A DNA stretch of 64,000 nucleotides from Triplophysa rosa (GCF_024868665.1 NW_026634391.1:1-64000); one strand, 5' to 3'; shown: positions 10,621 to 22,478, numbered from the stretch's first letter. The notes: a model not told the origin generated them from the sequence alone. Numbers and translations are program-made.

Positions 10621-10688
10621 TGTGTATCTGGAGATCTCCTCTGTTTCTCTAACAGACTCTGATCTGTATTAGCTGCGCCCTGAATGCC
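10621..10688 (+). pseudogene. TCR V segment V3, 3' fragment
   Basis: Only the end of FR3 remains (VYLEISSVSLTDSDL); the Tyr-Tyr-Cys is broken by a stop (TATTAGCTGC). It belongs to the V5/V11 family, and the bases up to the stop match V11 closely. The 5' part is cut at the N at 10620, so it may be a true fragment or an assembly truncation. Confidence 0.75.
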
Positions 10689-10727
10689 CACAGTGACACA
10701 AAACCAACAACACTGTAACAAATAACC
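10689..10727 (+). other. V3 RSS, degenerate nonamer
   Basis: Perfect heptamer CACAGTG at 10689-10695. The expected nonamer site reads close to ACAAATAAC, so it is weakened. Confidence 0.6.
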
Positions 10728-10778
10728 TCATCACCGACATATCATGCGATCACCATATATACTGTTTCTTGCACATGT

Positions 10779-11698
10779 TTTCCTGCTACAAACTTTTATT
10801 CAAGCTTGTGAACTATTCATTTGTTATTATTTAATGTCTGTTATGTACATTTTACTCATTTCCACGTGTTATGAAAACTGCAGTCACAAAAGTGAGTTAC
10901 TCTATAACAATTATCAGAAAGTGAGACAGAGCAGTTCTATATTAAAAGTATCGTTTCATTTAAATAAAAATTTGTTTTAAAGTATTGATACATTGGATCT
11001 GAAGTGATTTGGATTAAAAATATTAAATTGGTGTCACATCACAGTGATATTTGGGTGTATAATTTTAAAGGGTTAACTTAAAAATGAATATCAATCATTA
11101 TTTACCTGAATTTGTGCCATATAATTCTTTTTTTATCAGAGAGCAAAGATGAAGAATTGACTGAGAGATTTAATGCAAATCACAATCTGTCCTCACTGTC
11201 AGTTTTGTTTAATAATTCAGATTTGACACGTGTCTCAAACACACTGTGGATGTGCTGACAGAGCTTTTAGTGGATTCAGAGCTTAAATCATTCTGTTAAA
11301 AATTCAGATTAATACTAAAAATCATTTACAGATCATGAAAGCACCTTGTGAAGTATTGAGGGTTTACATGTTTAGTGATTTCACTTGTCATCCACAAGGG
11401 GTCAGCATTGATCTCTCCATATATGACATGTATGATTAGATCATACAGTATGATAAACTACATGCAAGAAGAGCTCTGTGTAATTGTCAAAGCAGATAAA
11501 ATGACATTTATCTCATAGATCAGCTATGTTTGGATGGGGTTTGATTTCTCTGTTTTTCATGGCACATTATTATGGTAAACACCTAAAAACTTTTTCTGAA
11601 CACTTTATGCCTGCCTAGATTTACTTTATTAATAGGTTAACCAACAATTAACATGAATTGTTTGGATTTTTCATTGTGCTGGTGACAAAACAATGAGT
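10779..11698. repeat. V5-family 3' flank, duplicate of 49168-50092
   Basis: About 920 bp nearly identical to 49168-50092. A more diverged copy of part of it follows V5 at 14650-14960, so the block travels with this V family. No coding content is seen. Confidence 0.8.
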
Positions 11699-12622
11699 TC
11701 GATAACAGAGTAATAATCTAAAGGACTTTGCCACAAATAAACCACACCTCACGGTGTGTCAATTACATTACACACCCCTCTAATACACGTTTCCCTTCCT
11801 ATCGAGGCAAGGCGGTCGGGGGTTCCTGGGGCTGTTGCAAATGGCGTTCCAGGAGTTTTACATGAGAATATAATGAAATAGTTTCACAGATTACAAATTC
11901 TGAGTGATGGTGGGATGTGAGTGTGTAAAAAGGCGGGAGGATCCCGGCATAAAGGCTAGTGTTAACAGGTGGTGTTTATTATTATTTATTATTAATTCTA
12001 TATTGTTATTTATTTTATATATGTGTGTGTAATCTTATAAATGTATACATCTTATTATTATAGTTCATTTTATGACTACGCCACTCCAAGTTTTATGGGT
12101 AGGAGATCCCAGTAGGGGTTCCCAGCACAGCTATCCAAACAAATGAATGAACTTAAGGCCAGCAGTACTATAAAACAAGCAACATATTTATTAAGTTGTT
12201 TCTCTTGTGTTCACATCAGTCTGGACCTGGTCAAAGCTGGCACATACAATACGTCAAATGCAGGAGGGTACAGACACTCTCAAAAGAAAATAATAAAAAG
12301 TACAACCCACTGCAAAGAAAACAATACCAAACCTAAGTGCAAAATCAACTCAAACTCTCCAATGATGTACAAGTACCAACGTGCTGTACTATCTCCGTTG
12401 GTCTGTCCGCGTAAGATTGGTATACTGTACAAACTAGTATATTCTATCTACCTATCCTAACCTAAAGATCAAGAAACTTTTTGATTAGATTTAAATATTG
12501 TTCTGTACAATTTATATAGCTTTTGTTGCCCCTGAGGGACCTCAATTTTGGTCCCCACGTGACACGAGTCCCCATGATGTTGGTGTGCATTCAGGTTTAG
12601 GTCCCCACCGGGATATACAAAC
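11699..12622. other. Intergenic, partly shared with 50230-50480
   Basis: The stretch 11775-11950, with a GGGGGTTCCTGGGGCTGTT phrase, has a diverged relative at about 50240-50410. The frame at 12143-12460 has no recognisable features. Confidence 0.4.
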
Positions 12623-12716
12623 ATGAACACACATCACACACACACACCACACACACACACACGCACCACCACGCACACACACACACACCACACAGCACAC
12701 ACACGCACACACATAG
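12623..12716. repeat. (CA)n microsatellite, interrupted
   Basis: Runs of CA/CACG over about 95 bp. Confidence 0.9.
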
Positions 12717-12784
12717 AGGCATGTCCAAGAAATCTAATCTCTGGTGGATTATTTAGCCTAATAAAAGAGATTAAAGGGATTTAT

Positions 12785-12962
12785 GAGCATCAGAAGGACT
12801 TCACATCAAATCCTGAAGAGGGCGCAGTTCACACACACTGCTGACACAAACTCCTCCCTTCCATTTTCCATCTCATTTGTTATTGTAAACTCACTCAATA
12901 CGAACCATATCTCAACTCATTGGATGATTTATTTGTTCTTCATGTTTCAGTCAGCACATAAA
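12785..12962 (+). promoter_or_regulatory. Conserved 5' flank of V4
   Basis: This stretch, including GCTGACACAAACTCCTCCC, is almost identical upstream of V13 (51990-52170), recognisable upstream of V7 (16755-16900) and faint near 54415. Conservation of a flank across copies suggests the V promoter, but recent duplication explains it equally well. No TATA box is obvious. Confidence 0.4.
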
Positions 12963-13393
12963 ATGAAGACCCTGATGATGTTGGTGATTTTGGTATTGAT
13001 TTGTTATGGTAAGTAGAGCAAGTTTATCATTTCTGAAGTACTTCAGGTTTCATATCATCATTATGGGTTATAAATGTATTGCTGTCTTTCTTCAGAGTGT
13101 CGTGGAGAAGAGAAAGTTGATCAGCCAGACAAACAAATCACTGAATCTGAAGGAGGATCAGTAACTTTACACTGTAAATACAAAACAGCTTCATCTCAGG
13201 CATGTCTCTTCTGGTACATTCAGAGAGTAAATGACTTTCCTAAAGACAACCTGAGGAGAAGTAAATATGGAGGAGATAATGGCAGTGAGTTTCAGGAGAG
13301 ATTTCAGTCTGAAGTGAAGTCAGATTCAGTTCCTCTGATAATTCATGATGTAGATGTGAGTGACTCTGCTGTGTATTACTGCGCTCTGAAGCC
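12963..13393 (+). CDS. TCR alpha/delta V segment V4
   Basis: The leader 12963-13008 (MKTLMMLVILVLICY) ends in phase 1 at GTAAGT; the V exon is 13096-13393. It is open, with FR1 Cys in VTLHCKYK, Trp in LFWYIQ, CDR2 region RRSKYGG, FR3 ending DSAVYYC and CDR3 start ALKP. CDR1 carries an extra Cys (SSQACLFW) absent from V7 and V13, which could stay free or pair in the receptor. It is the same family as V7 and V13. Confidence 0.88.
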
Positions 13394-13431
13394 CACAGTC
13401 ACTAAACACACTCAACCTCCTCACAAGAACT
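13394..13431 (+). other. V4 RSS
   Basis: Heptamer CACAGTC, a 22-bp spacer and nonamer ACAAGAACT (13423-13431). Confidence 0.75.
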
Positions 13432-14018
13432 AACACATCTCAACTCTGATGACCACATAAAGTGTCAAACATAAACAACACAGTTTATGATGAGCACATA
13501 CAGGGCTTAAAGGTTTAGGGTCTTTCATTCATTCTTCATTCTTTTCCCCACATTTTAGTAAACACATCAAAACTATGAACTAACACAAATTTAAATGTAA
13601 AATCTAACTGTGGTAAATAAATCTAATTTAAACGAACCTATATTATATTTTAGCATGATTAAAGTAGACACATTTTTCCTAGAATTTATTAAAAAATGTA
13701 CTCTTAACATTTTTTTCAGTCATCTTGTTGAGGTCTCACCCTGAGATGATATAAAACAGTTTTAAATGAGCTCCTATTTATTCTGGACTCTTATTTTGAA
13801 TTCTTTCATCATCAGTCATTTCAAAAACATGTTTGTTCTGTAATGAAAGAAACGAATGTTCCCACAATTAGTTTTTAGTCTACAAAACAAATCAAAATGT
13901 TTTCTTTAAGATTATACATCAGCAGTGGGCGGAGCTTATTTACAAAGATGAGAGTGACTGACAGAGTGAAGTATCTCCTGCTGTTTTCTTCTTTATAAGC
14001 AGAATCTCTCACAACATC
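13432..14018. other. Intergenic between V4 and V5
   Basis: AT-rich. GTGGGCGGAGCTTATTTACA at about 13927 lies in the V5 upstream region and may be promoter sequence. Confidence 0.4.
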
Positions 14019-14481
14019 ATGTTTCTCTTTACCTGGACAATAATGCAACTTTACATTGGTAAGACATAATAATTAAACAACATTTCAGTCAAAATAAAAA
14101 TAATTACACAGGCCTACATTAAAAATGTTTAAATAATTATTTTACAGCTTGATCAATTGAGGCTCTTTTTTCCACAGGAACTTCATTTGCTGATTCAATA
14201 GAACCGTTGTTTACAGAGAAACATGAGTTTGAGTGTAAAAATGTGACTCTCTCTTGTAAATACACTCTCACTAGTGGTGTCACTGTTAACTCTCTCCAGT
14301 GGTATCGACAGAATCTCAAGACAATACCAGAGTTTCTGCTGTCAGTCACAGAATATTCAAACACATCTGTACCTGCTCTTCGTCTCCATTCACATGCTGT
14401 AAAACAACTCAAACATGTGTATCTGGAGATCTCCTCTGTTTCTCTATCAGACTCTGATCTGTATTACTGCGCCATGATGCC
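14019..14481 (+). CDS. TCR alpha/delta V segment V5
   Basis: The leader 14019-14058 (MFLFTWTIMQLYI) ends in phase 1 at GTAAGA; the V exon is 14178-14481. The open frame has FR1 Cys in VTLSCKYT, Trp in LQWYRQ, an FR2 phrase IPEFLLS, FR3 VYLEISSVSLSDSDLYYC and CDR3 start AMMP. All canonical residues are present. It founds the family that includes fragments V3, V11 and pseudogene V8. Confidence 0.88.
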
Positions 14482-14519
14482 CACAGTGACACAAAACACA
14501 ACAACACTGTACAAAAACC
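14482..14519 (+). other. V5 RSS
   Basis: Consensus heptamer CACAGTG, a 22-bp spacer and nonamer ACAAAAACC (14511-14519). Confidence 0.88.
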
Positions 14520-15287
14520 TCATTCACAACACTGCAAGTGTCACCTCTATCGTTTGCTGCTATATTATCCTGCTACAGTACTTTTATTCAAGCTCATTTA
14601 CTATTTATTTATTATTAACATGCCTTTGTGCCAATTAATTCTCATATGTTCTTTTTTTATCTGACAGCAAAGATGAAGAATTGAGTGAGAGATTTAATGC
14701 AAATCTCAATGTGTCCTCACTGTCAGTTTCTTTAATTCTTCAGATTTGACACGTGTCTGAAACCCACTGTGAATTTGCTGACAGAGCTTAAATCACTTTG
14801 TTAAATAATCAGATTTCAATAGAAAATATTTATAGATCATATTGAAAGCACCTTGTGATGTATTTAGGGTTTTCTAGCACGTGCCTATTTAACTCGTCTT
14901 CCACAAGGGTTCAGCACTGATGAACAACAAATGACATATGAGTAGGTCTTATATATACTTACTACATGTGAGATGAGCTCTGTGTGCTTCTAATAGCTGA
15001 CATCAATAAAATGTCACGGACAATATCACGGCACATTATTACAGTAAACACTTTTACTTTTGCAGTGCATTTTCCCCGGGAATCAAACCCCACCCGGGCG
15101 TTGCTCTCACAATGATCTACCAACTGAGCTACAAGAAGACTTCTATTGTTTTCATGTTCAGTGTCAGATGTTGTGGAGAAGTGTAATAATGTGAATGTTG
15201 TGTTGTCATTCACTGCAGTTACACAGACAGAGAGGAGGAGCCTGTGAAGATTAGAACTAAACTTTATTCACCTCTCACAGTGAAAAC
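14520..15287. other. V5-V6 intergenic
   Basis: 14650-14960 is a diverged version of the V5-family 3' flank seen at 11130 and 49530. The last 150 bp, with TTCATGTTCAGTGTCAGATG, is shared with the V12 5' flank and is the empty site for the LTR inserted at 50492. Confidence 0.6.
15068..15136 (-). repeat. tRNA-derived SINE head
   Basis: On the minus strand it reads TAGCTCAGTTGGTAGA (A-box) and later GGTTTGATTCC (B-box), a tRNA-like promoter. Flanking tRNA stems are not conserved enough for a functional tRNA. A related piece lies at 50404-50468 in the V12 copy. Confidence 0.6.
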
Positions 15288-15772
15288 ATGATGATTCTCT
15301 GTGCTCTGCTTCTGTTATTCCTCATGAAAAGTAAGTGAAGTTGAATGATATTTGGCTTTAAACATTTGTACAAGTAATGTAATGTACTGTAGTAAAACTG
15401 GAGCTTTACATTGTGTTTAGACTTCATTGTTTTTTATTATTAAAATATTTAAAATATGATGGTTTATGCTTGATTTTCAGGTGAAACATTTGCACAGTCA
15501 ATAACATCATTACAAAAGAAAACATTTGCATCTGAGGGAGAAAAAGTCTCTGTCTCCTGTGAATATAGTGGAGCTGTAGATAACCTCCACTGGTATCGTC
15601 AGTTTCCCAGATCTAAGCCAGAGTTTCTGCTTTGGATTTATCCACACGGAACCACAAGTGACCTTCCACCCCGTCTTTTACCTAAAGTTGATAAAAGCAA
15701 AACTCTTGTGAGTCTGGAGATCTTTCCTGCTGAAGTAACAGATTCTGCACTTTACTACTGCGCACTGAAGCC
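15288..15772 (+). CDS. TCR alpha/delta V segment V6
   Basis: The leader 15288-15330 (MMILCALLLLFLMK) ends in phase 1 at GTAAGT; the V exon is 15481-15772. The frame is open, with FR1 Cys in VSVSCEY, Trp in LHWYRQFP, CDR2 IYPHGTTS, FR3 ending in VTDSALYYC and CDR3 start ALKP. It reads on through the RSS to a stop at 15792. V12 is its damaged duplicate. Confidence 0.87.
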
Positions 15773-15810
15773 CACAATGACAGAAAACTCATGAACACTG
15801 TACAAAAACC
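15773..15810 (+). other. V6 RSS
   Basis: Heptamer CACAATG (one change from consensus), a 22-bp spacer and nonamer ACAAAAACC (15802-15810). Confidence 0.82.
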
Positions 15811-16901
15811 CCCTGAACACTAAATCTCTATAGATAATATCATTTAAGTCTATTCATGTGAATCAGTGAAGAAGAAATCAAATGAAATCAAACACTGAAG
15901 TGAAACAGACAATAAAGTGAGTTGAGGACAACAGCACAGAGTTTACAGCTGCTCTCTACATCACACAAATACAGAAAACACAAGTTAACATACACTGTAA
16001 TACAACGGATAAAGGACTGGCAGAACATTACACTTTCCTTTATTTTACGGACATTTCCGTTAATGCTAAAATGTAATTTAATGCAGTACAAAAATGTAAA
16101 ATAAAACAACTGTAAAAAATGAATACGGAAAGTTCCTTCATATTAATACAGTATATTGTGCCCTACTTTTACGGATAGTGTAATATTTAATATGTTTGTT
16201 ATTCAGTTGGTTATTTACATAATTTAAAACTGTGACAAATGGACAAAACTGGACCAGACAAACTGCTTTTTGTTGACAATAAACAAGACCATGTAACATT
16301 GACAATTTGTGTGATGTAATGTGATGCAAACAAATACAAAACACAATCTATCCAAACGCACAAATAAAGAAATAAATGTGGTTGTTTGTGGTTGAGGTAA
16401 AATGACCTTATGTTTACTTTACATTCATTTTATGTCACATCCAAACGTTTACAGCATTTATTCATCTTGGTTAAAGTTTGTTTTACAAAACAATTGTTTA
16501 TTAATGTTAGTTTATTGGACATTAGCTGTTAACATATTAACATATTACATATTATATTAAAGCAATAAGCCCCAAGAAGCAGTGGGTTACTGGGGTATTT
16601 TATAACGGCTTAGAACTCCGCTCAGCCAATCAGAATCAAGGACCAGAACTGACCGTTTTATAAATATATATATATATACAATCAGATTTGACTTCCTTTA
16701 TGTTTTGGCCCTTTATATTGGGGGCATCATGTGAAACTCTGAAAAACTTTGCAATAAAATCCTGAAGGTGGCGCTGTACACACACTGCTGACACAAACTT
16801 CCATCCTCTGCTATTTTCCATCATTTGTCTTTGACATGTCAGTCAATACTAACCATATCTCAACTCACTGATTCATCTGTTCTTCATATTTTAGTCACCA
16901 C
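15811..16901. other. V6-V7 intergenic
   Basis: The first 160 bp are shared with the V12 3' flank. A short (TA)n lies at 16660-16680. The part from about 16755 resembles the V4/V13 5' flank. No gene is seen. Confidence 0.5.
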
Positions 16902-17339
16902 ATGAAAATGAAGACACTTTGGTTGTTGAAGTTGGTCATTTTTACATTGATTTGTTATGGTAAGTTTATTTCCTTTGAACACTGCATGTTTCATATCAGT
17001 ATTATGGGTTATATAAATATATTTCTGTTTTTTTTCTCCAGAGTGTCTTGGAGAAGAGAAAGTTGATCAGCCAGACAAACAAATCACTGAATCTGAAGGA
17101 GGATCAGTAACTTTACACTGTAAATACAAAACAGCTTCATCTCAGCCAGATCTCTTCTGGTACATTCAGAGAGTAAATGACTTTCCTAAAGACATCCTGA
17201 GGAGAAGTAAATATGGAGGAGATAATGGCAGTGAGTTTCAGGAGAGATTTCAGTCTGAAGTGAAGTCAGATTCAGTTCCTCTGATCATTCAGGATGTGTG
17301 TGTGAGTGACTCTGCTGTGTATTACTGCGCTCTGAAGCC
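16902..17339 (+). CDS. TCR alpha/delta V segment V7
   Basis: The leader 16902-16959 (MKMKTLWLLKLVIF and on) ends in phase 1 at GTAAGT; the V exon is 17042-17339. The frame is open, with FR1 Cys VTLHCKYK, FR2 LFWYIQRV, FR3 ending SDSAVYYC and CDR3 start ALKP. FR3 has an extra Cys in DVCVSDS, shared with V13. The V exon of V13 differs from it at the protein level by only one residue (ECLG here, ECRG in V13). Confidence 0.88.
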
Positions 17340-17377
17340 CACAGTCACTAAACACACTCAACACTCACACAAAAACC
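17340..17377 (+). other. V7 RSS
   Basis: Heptamer CACAGTC, a 22-bp spacer and nonamer ACAAAAACC (17369-17377). Confidence 0.85.
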
Positions 17378-17529
17378 TGAACCTTAGCAGTTCTTGTGCT
17401 TTATGGTGTAATGCCGTTTGATTCATTTTAAGATTCAGTTTACCCAACATCTGTTGTACCTGCATGGATATAAAATTATAAATCTGACTCAAAATCAGAA
17501 TGCTCTATGTGAATAAAGTTCACGCAGTA

Positions 17530-17700
17530 TTAATAACCATGAATAACAATGGTGACAATCAACAAAAGAATACTTCATGCTGCAATGCATGCTGGGAATC
17601 ATGAATGAGTTTTGTATTAAGATGTTACTCAGCACGCATTGCTGCATGAAGTTTTCTTTTGCTGTTTGTCACCGTTATTGAGTTTCATACACTGATTCTT
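17530..17700. mobile_element. Foldback MITE with GGTGACAA arms
   Basis: The left arm (AACAATGGTGACAATCAACA, then TTCATGCTGCAATGC) is mirrored at 17637-17690. A related copy lies at 24920-25080. It is non-coding. Confidence 0.6.
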
Positions 17701-17743
17701 GATGTCTTTGTATTTCTATACTCTGCTGTATCTTAAATTTTAA

Positions 17744-18030
17744 TGGTGTCATGAAATGGGCTTGGATATTGTTTTATATTGTTGTATAAGGTCTATTTAT
17801 GATGTTCGCCTGGTTTTTACATTCAAAAACATCATAATCAATAAGAATTATGCTCTTTTCTACCTGGGTTTTGAGGCCGGCTCGACAAACGCTCGGTTTT
17901 AATGGGCGTGCCGCATTGGAAGTAAAGGCCCACTGCTTTGATTGGATTGCAGTTTGCGTATTAAACTTAGTTGGAGCCTTCTGTGAATTTGGTCAGAGAC
18001 GTAACGTTAGGTTACACTTTCTCCCTATTC
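17744..18030 (-). repeat. Inverted copy of the P-like element right end
   Basis: Reverse-complement match to 8030-8298, beginning GGTGTCATGAA and including GACAAACGCTCGG. A frame across it is not a gene. Confidence 0.65.
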
Positions 18031-18600
18031 ACACGGGATTAGTATTATCTGGGGACCTCGTGTGATTTATAAATGACCTCCTCACATCTGTATATAATGT
18101 GACGCATTCGCACGGGATAATTGAAGCCTGTGAATTACTCAAATTTACTGACTTATTTCCCGGATGTGATGGCAAGGCTTTGCATATAGTTTGTATAGCC
18201 TTAGGTATACAATGATATTTAATGATATATGACCGTACCTGTCAGCATTTGAGACCAGTGATAGTGAACCGGACAGAAGATCACAGCGATCGCGGGTCTC
18301 AAATGTTACGAGAGTTTTCATAATAAATAATCAAACGGGAGACTCCTGGTAATTTATGGATATGACCCAGCACCCGAAATAATATCAAAACACTTCAAAA
18401 CAGCCTCCATTATTCACAAACGGTGGATAAAACCTTGAAAAATGATATATGAGCCCGCCAAATCACAGAGATGCCAATTCGCACGGGATTAATATTATCA
18501 CAGGACCTCGATGGTCGTCAAAATATGGTAGGTCATTTGTGGGGTAAATTTTACTTTACAAAGTACAGACATGGTCGATTCGCATGGGATTAAGATCACA
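18024..18600. repeat. Dispersed TTCGCACGGGATTA motif
   Basis: The phrase occurs four times with small changes (about 18029, 18107, 18478, 18577), twice followed by TATTATC and a GGACCTCG. Spacing is irregular. A GAGACC/GGTCTC inverted pair lies at 18250-18305. Element identity is unknown. Confidence 0.45.
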
Positions 18601-19169
18601 GACAACCTCTGCAATTATTACAAATGACTATAGGTCCCATTGACAACAATCTGTTTTGCATAGGCCCTACTCCTAATAACGCAAAACAATAGACATAACA
18701 TTTTGTATTGGGGATGTGGACATTTTTCCTGTTTGTAAACAAGTCAAACTCATGAATAGAGGAAGTAAATAAATGCAGGTGCACAAAACAATACACATAT
18801 ACTTTCATATGATTATAGTAAATCTGTCACTGTAACAACCCATCAGGGCGAGGCCTGAGTCGCGATTTTTTAAACCTTGAATCAAAGTACGACGCAGTCA
18901 CGTGGGTGTGTGAAACGAAACTTCGGACGTCATTGGTCATGTATATTCGATACTAAGCTTCAATGAAAATCGCTTCATTTTTTTGACACAAGCATCGGAG
19001 CTTTGGTGTCACAGCTAACATCACTAACAATTTATAAAGTAGACAGGTATTCCTATTACCCAAGTTTGGGGAATAAATCCGGTTTAGGAGTCCATGCGCA
19101 CTGATTAGTCCACATTATAGACCCCTGGGCGATCCCGTAGGCTAACGTTTCCACTTAAGCTAAAACACC
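18601..19169. other. Intergenic, nothing recognised
   Basis: No coding or repeat features I can support. Confidence 0.35.
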
Positions 19170-19318
19170 TACATTTACATTTAGCAGAACACTCTTATTC
19201 AAAGCGACTTACATTGCATTGCATTATACACTTGTTTCTGACTACGTGCAATACCCTGGGATTGAACCCATGACCTTGGCATTGCTAGTGCCATGCTCTA
19301 ACCACTGAGCCACATTGA
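19170..19318 (-). repeat. tRNA-derived SINE with L2-type tail
   Basis: The minus strand starts with GGCTCAGTGGTTAGAGCATG (A-box), then GGGTTCAATCCC (B-box), and ends AAGTCGCTTTGAATAAGAG with a TAAATGTAAATG tail. That is a nearly full SINE whose 3' end matches the L2 tail. Confidence 0.8.
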
Positions 19319-19714
19319 GATCAATGTCACAACACTATATATTTTTAACAAGGTTTATTCACTCATTTATTTCACAGAGTATAATTTAGTTTGGGCTAAT
19401 GTCAATGCTAGGCTTTCAGCTATGTTAACAGAGCAGCCGAATGTTGCACTAACAACAAAATTAAAATGCACACGCTGCCATTTTGGCACATATCCACATG
19501 TAACGTGATGCAGAAACACGGAAATAATTAAAATAAAACCGTTAACACCGTGATCTAGTTACGTAAATAGAACGTTGCCCTTACTTACCTGTTTGAAGAT
19601 GGATGCACATCAGGTGAATTGGGCCTCGCTGGTGATGTCACTGCCATTGAAGGTGATGCATGGTATTTGGATGCATCTGCTCTCCACTAAAGTTAATAGG
19701 AAGGATCAGCAGAT

Positions 19715-20133
19715 CATATGCATGCAAAATCGGAATTTGGCGTGTGCATTATAATACGACGCCTGGTTGTTCCATCACAGCGAGGCACCAAATCGCTTGC
19801 AAAAACCTTTACTCATTCGGTTCCCCTGTGGTGGAATGAACTACCAGCCTCCACCCGAACTGCAGCATCCTTCACAACTTGCAAAAAACAGCTCAAAACA
19901 TACCTGTTCTGCATTTACTTGACTAACCAATAACTGTCTGTCTCTCAAAAAATATATATATTGTTGTTCATGCTCTCCTTTGCTTACTCCAGCTTTAATC
20001 CTTCTAGTAGCATGGCCTTGTAAACTAATGGTACTGTTTAGCATGTTGACAAAATGTTTATATGCTCTCCTACTTGTAAGTCTCTTTGGATAAAAGCGTC
20101 TGCCAAATTAATATAAATATAAATGTAATACGC
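19715..20133 (+). mobile_element. L2 LINE 3' end
   Basis: An open frame at 19718-19933 ends with SVPLWWNELPASTRTAAS and a Lys-rich tail, the C-terminus of fish L2 ORF2. It is followed by a 3' UTR finishing in AAGTCTCTTTGGATAAAAGC. It is 5' truncated, as is usual for LINEs. Confidence 0.8.
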
Positions 20134-20159
20134 AATAGGAACGTGTAAAGTTGTGTTAT

Positions 20160-20465
20160 TTTTATGCAGATTGATGAGAACGAGTTGAAATCTTAAAGAT
20201 GTTCGTTTAGCATTTCAATTCAGTTCTAGAAGTTATATTTTGTGTTAACATTTGTGTAGTGTTAAATAAGGGAAGTGGAAGTGCTTCTGTACCAGTATTT
20301 ACATCTTGCAAAATCTATATTTCGAGAACAACACTTTAGCTAAAGTTAGTGTGTTGAATTAGAAGATGCATGTGGGTAGATGGTCGCCTAAAAATAATAA
20401 TACCATGACTTGAAAAACAAGCTGAAGTAATCAAAAACTAAATTTTCTTTGCCAGTTAATGGCGG
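20160..20465 (+). repeat. Unnamed repeat, copy 1 (see 22560)
   Basis: Shares TGTGTAGTGT and a block ending CAAGCTGAAGTAATCAAAAA with 22560-22870. Family unknown. Confidence 0.5.
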
Positions 20466-20511
20466 GACAGGGAGGGGAGATGGGGTAGTGAGTGGAGGGA
20501 TGACAAGCCCT

Positions 20512-20984
20512 GTGTCTCGATCAGCTCCCTTGCTCCCGAGATCGTGAATCAGTATATTGTGTACACGGGTCCGGACCCTGGCTCCCTTCTCATTGGGACA
20601 CCGTTCACAGCGCCCTGTGACGTGACTGCTTGAGCGCGTTATTATACTTCACAGCTGGTATTAATCAACTACAGGCAAAACCGACACCTCTCTGACTTTA
20701 TTTTTTAAATACTGGTTGAAGTACATATATGAGAAACACTTTCATTATTCTATTACATATCAGTGCACAAATTCACTCGATTCACTCAAAAGTCACTTGA
20801 TTTCTGGTAAGGGAACATAGGAAGAATCGATGCTCCCTGGTTTTTGCGGTGCATTGTGGGAATTTTTAGGGAACGAACGTTTCAGTGCACTGAAAGGATA
20901 TTGCGAATGAGACAGCCCTTTAAATGGCTGACTCCCTGATCAGTGCCCTGACTACTGAACAAGGGAGCAGATTGAGACGTCACA
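20512..20984. mobile_element. MITE with GTGTCTCGATCAGCTCCC inverted ends
   Basis: The left end, GTGTCTCGATCAGCTCCCTT, is the imperfect inverse of the right end (AAGGGAGCAGATTGAGACGT). It is 473 bp and non-coding. Confidence 0.65.
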
Positions 20985-21000
20985 CGACATGTATAATAAG

Positions 21001-21027
21001 CTATATATATATATATATATATATATG
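21001..21027. repeat. (TA)n microsatellite
   Basis: Uninterrupted TA run next to the MITE. Confidence 0.9.
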
Positions 21028-21361
21028 TTTATACTTCTCATACTTACATTAGTTTTAGTTTTACTAAACTCATAGTAAAAAAATTGTGTCCAAACATTTG
21101 ACAAAGCCAGTCTTAAAGGTTTTTACACTGTACCTATTTTAAAAGTTCTGTGTTGTATGTCATACTGTCACTATCTTGCCCTTTTGGTTTGTGTTTTTTG
21201 TAGCCTAGTTTGTTGTGTTTTTTGTTGGGGCACATGGTTTGTGATCTTCATTTGCCATGTGTTGGCCCTTCTTGTTCACATCCCAGAACAAGTCACAAAT
21301 CTACCTCTGTATCGACACCTGTGTATTGTTGTGTACATGTGACAATATTAAAACATTATTA

Positions 21362-22478
21362 CAGTTTTTCTAGATTGCTAATAAACAATTCATGAAACAA
21401 TTCACAATTTTCTGACAACTATAAACACATTCTCAGAAGAATACATCAACTTGTACAAACCCCAAACAAAAACAGCCTCATTTTGCAAAGGTTTAACCAT
21501 GTTCTCATTCAGAAAACACAAACACACAATAAAATGAACTGAAGTGTCAAGATGTAAACTCAAATAACACATTTATCCATCAGTAAACATTCAGTGGCAA
21601 AACTGATGACACACCAATCAGAATCTCAGGATCATATCAATAGGAGCTCATCCTAGAATCATCTACTGGGCTTTATACTACTTACTGTAAACATACAGTA
21701 TAATTACAGTACACACTCTATATGAGAAATTTCACTATTCTGTATCCAGTAAACTGTAGCACGTGTAAACCCTCAAATTTGTAATTGTCAAGTTTACAAA
21801 TTTGTATTTGTAGCCTTTTTAACCTGTTCCGTATTTTTTCAGAAAATCCGGAATACGTTTACGAAATTGTTCCAAAGGTGCAGAGGATGCCATATTTTTT
21901 TACATTGCCCCCTATTGACAAATCGCTTCACTGTATTTTTTCCTTTATCTTCTCTGTAAGTCGCTTTGGATAAAAGCATCTGCGGTTAAATGTTATTTGT
22001 GCAGTTGTATACTGTATTGTGTTGCGCGACCAGTTCATATTGTTCTTTGGTTTTTGAACTTTTCTTGTCTTGTAAGATCATCTTCATCTACTTTACAGTA
22101 GTGTAATGTTTTATTTTTATTTTTTCCTAAAGCTCATTCTTGCACTTTGCTCTATCTGCACTCTTGTATGTTGTTTATTCTAATAAACACTAAGCTGTCA
22201 AATTATTCTTGAATCCCAATAAGAGGTTTTAGTAACAGTGTTTTGAATTGATCTCAGCAGACTATGTTGTAGTGTGGGTGTTTTTGAAGGCTTGTGTGTC
22301 AGCTAGGGGAAAAGTTTGGTTTTTCAGCAAGTTTGAATGGTTTTGAGAAGAGAGCTTCATTTTGACCTGAAAATAGGATGTTTGGGGAATTGGGTGAGAT
22401 GTTATGGATTTGTGTTTACTGTTTTGAGAATACGAGGCATAATTTCAAGAAATGTGTTTAAGCTATCGAGAAAAACTG
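21362..22478. mobile_element. Tc1/pogo-type non-autonomous element
   Basis: The ends read CAGTTTTTCTAGATTGCT and (inverse) CAGTTTTTCTCGATAGCT, each flanked by TA, as for the Tc1/mariner/pogo group. It is 1117 bp with no transposase. An L2/SINE tail lies inside at 21950-21990. Confidence 0.65.

Noticed and set aside
12143..12460. 105-residue frame
   Set aside because: No domain, signal or neighbour support; AT-rich and Lys/Asn/Ser-heavy as expected by chance.
12623..12844. His/Thr-rich peptide
   Set aside because: Translation of the CA microsatellite.
19220..19318. Functional tRNA gene
   Set aside because: Boxes A and B are present, but it continues into a SINE body with an L2 tail and lacks good acceptor pairing.
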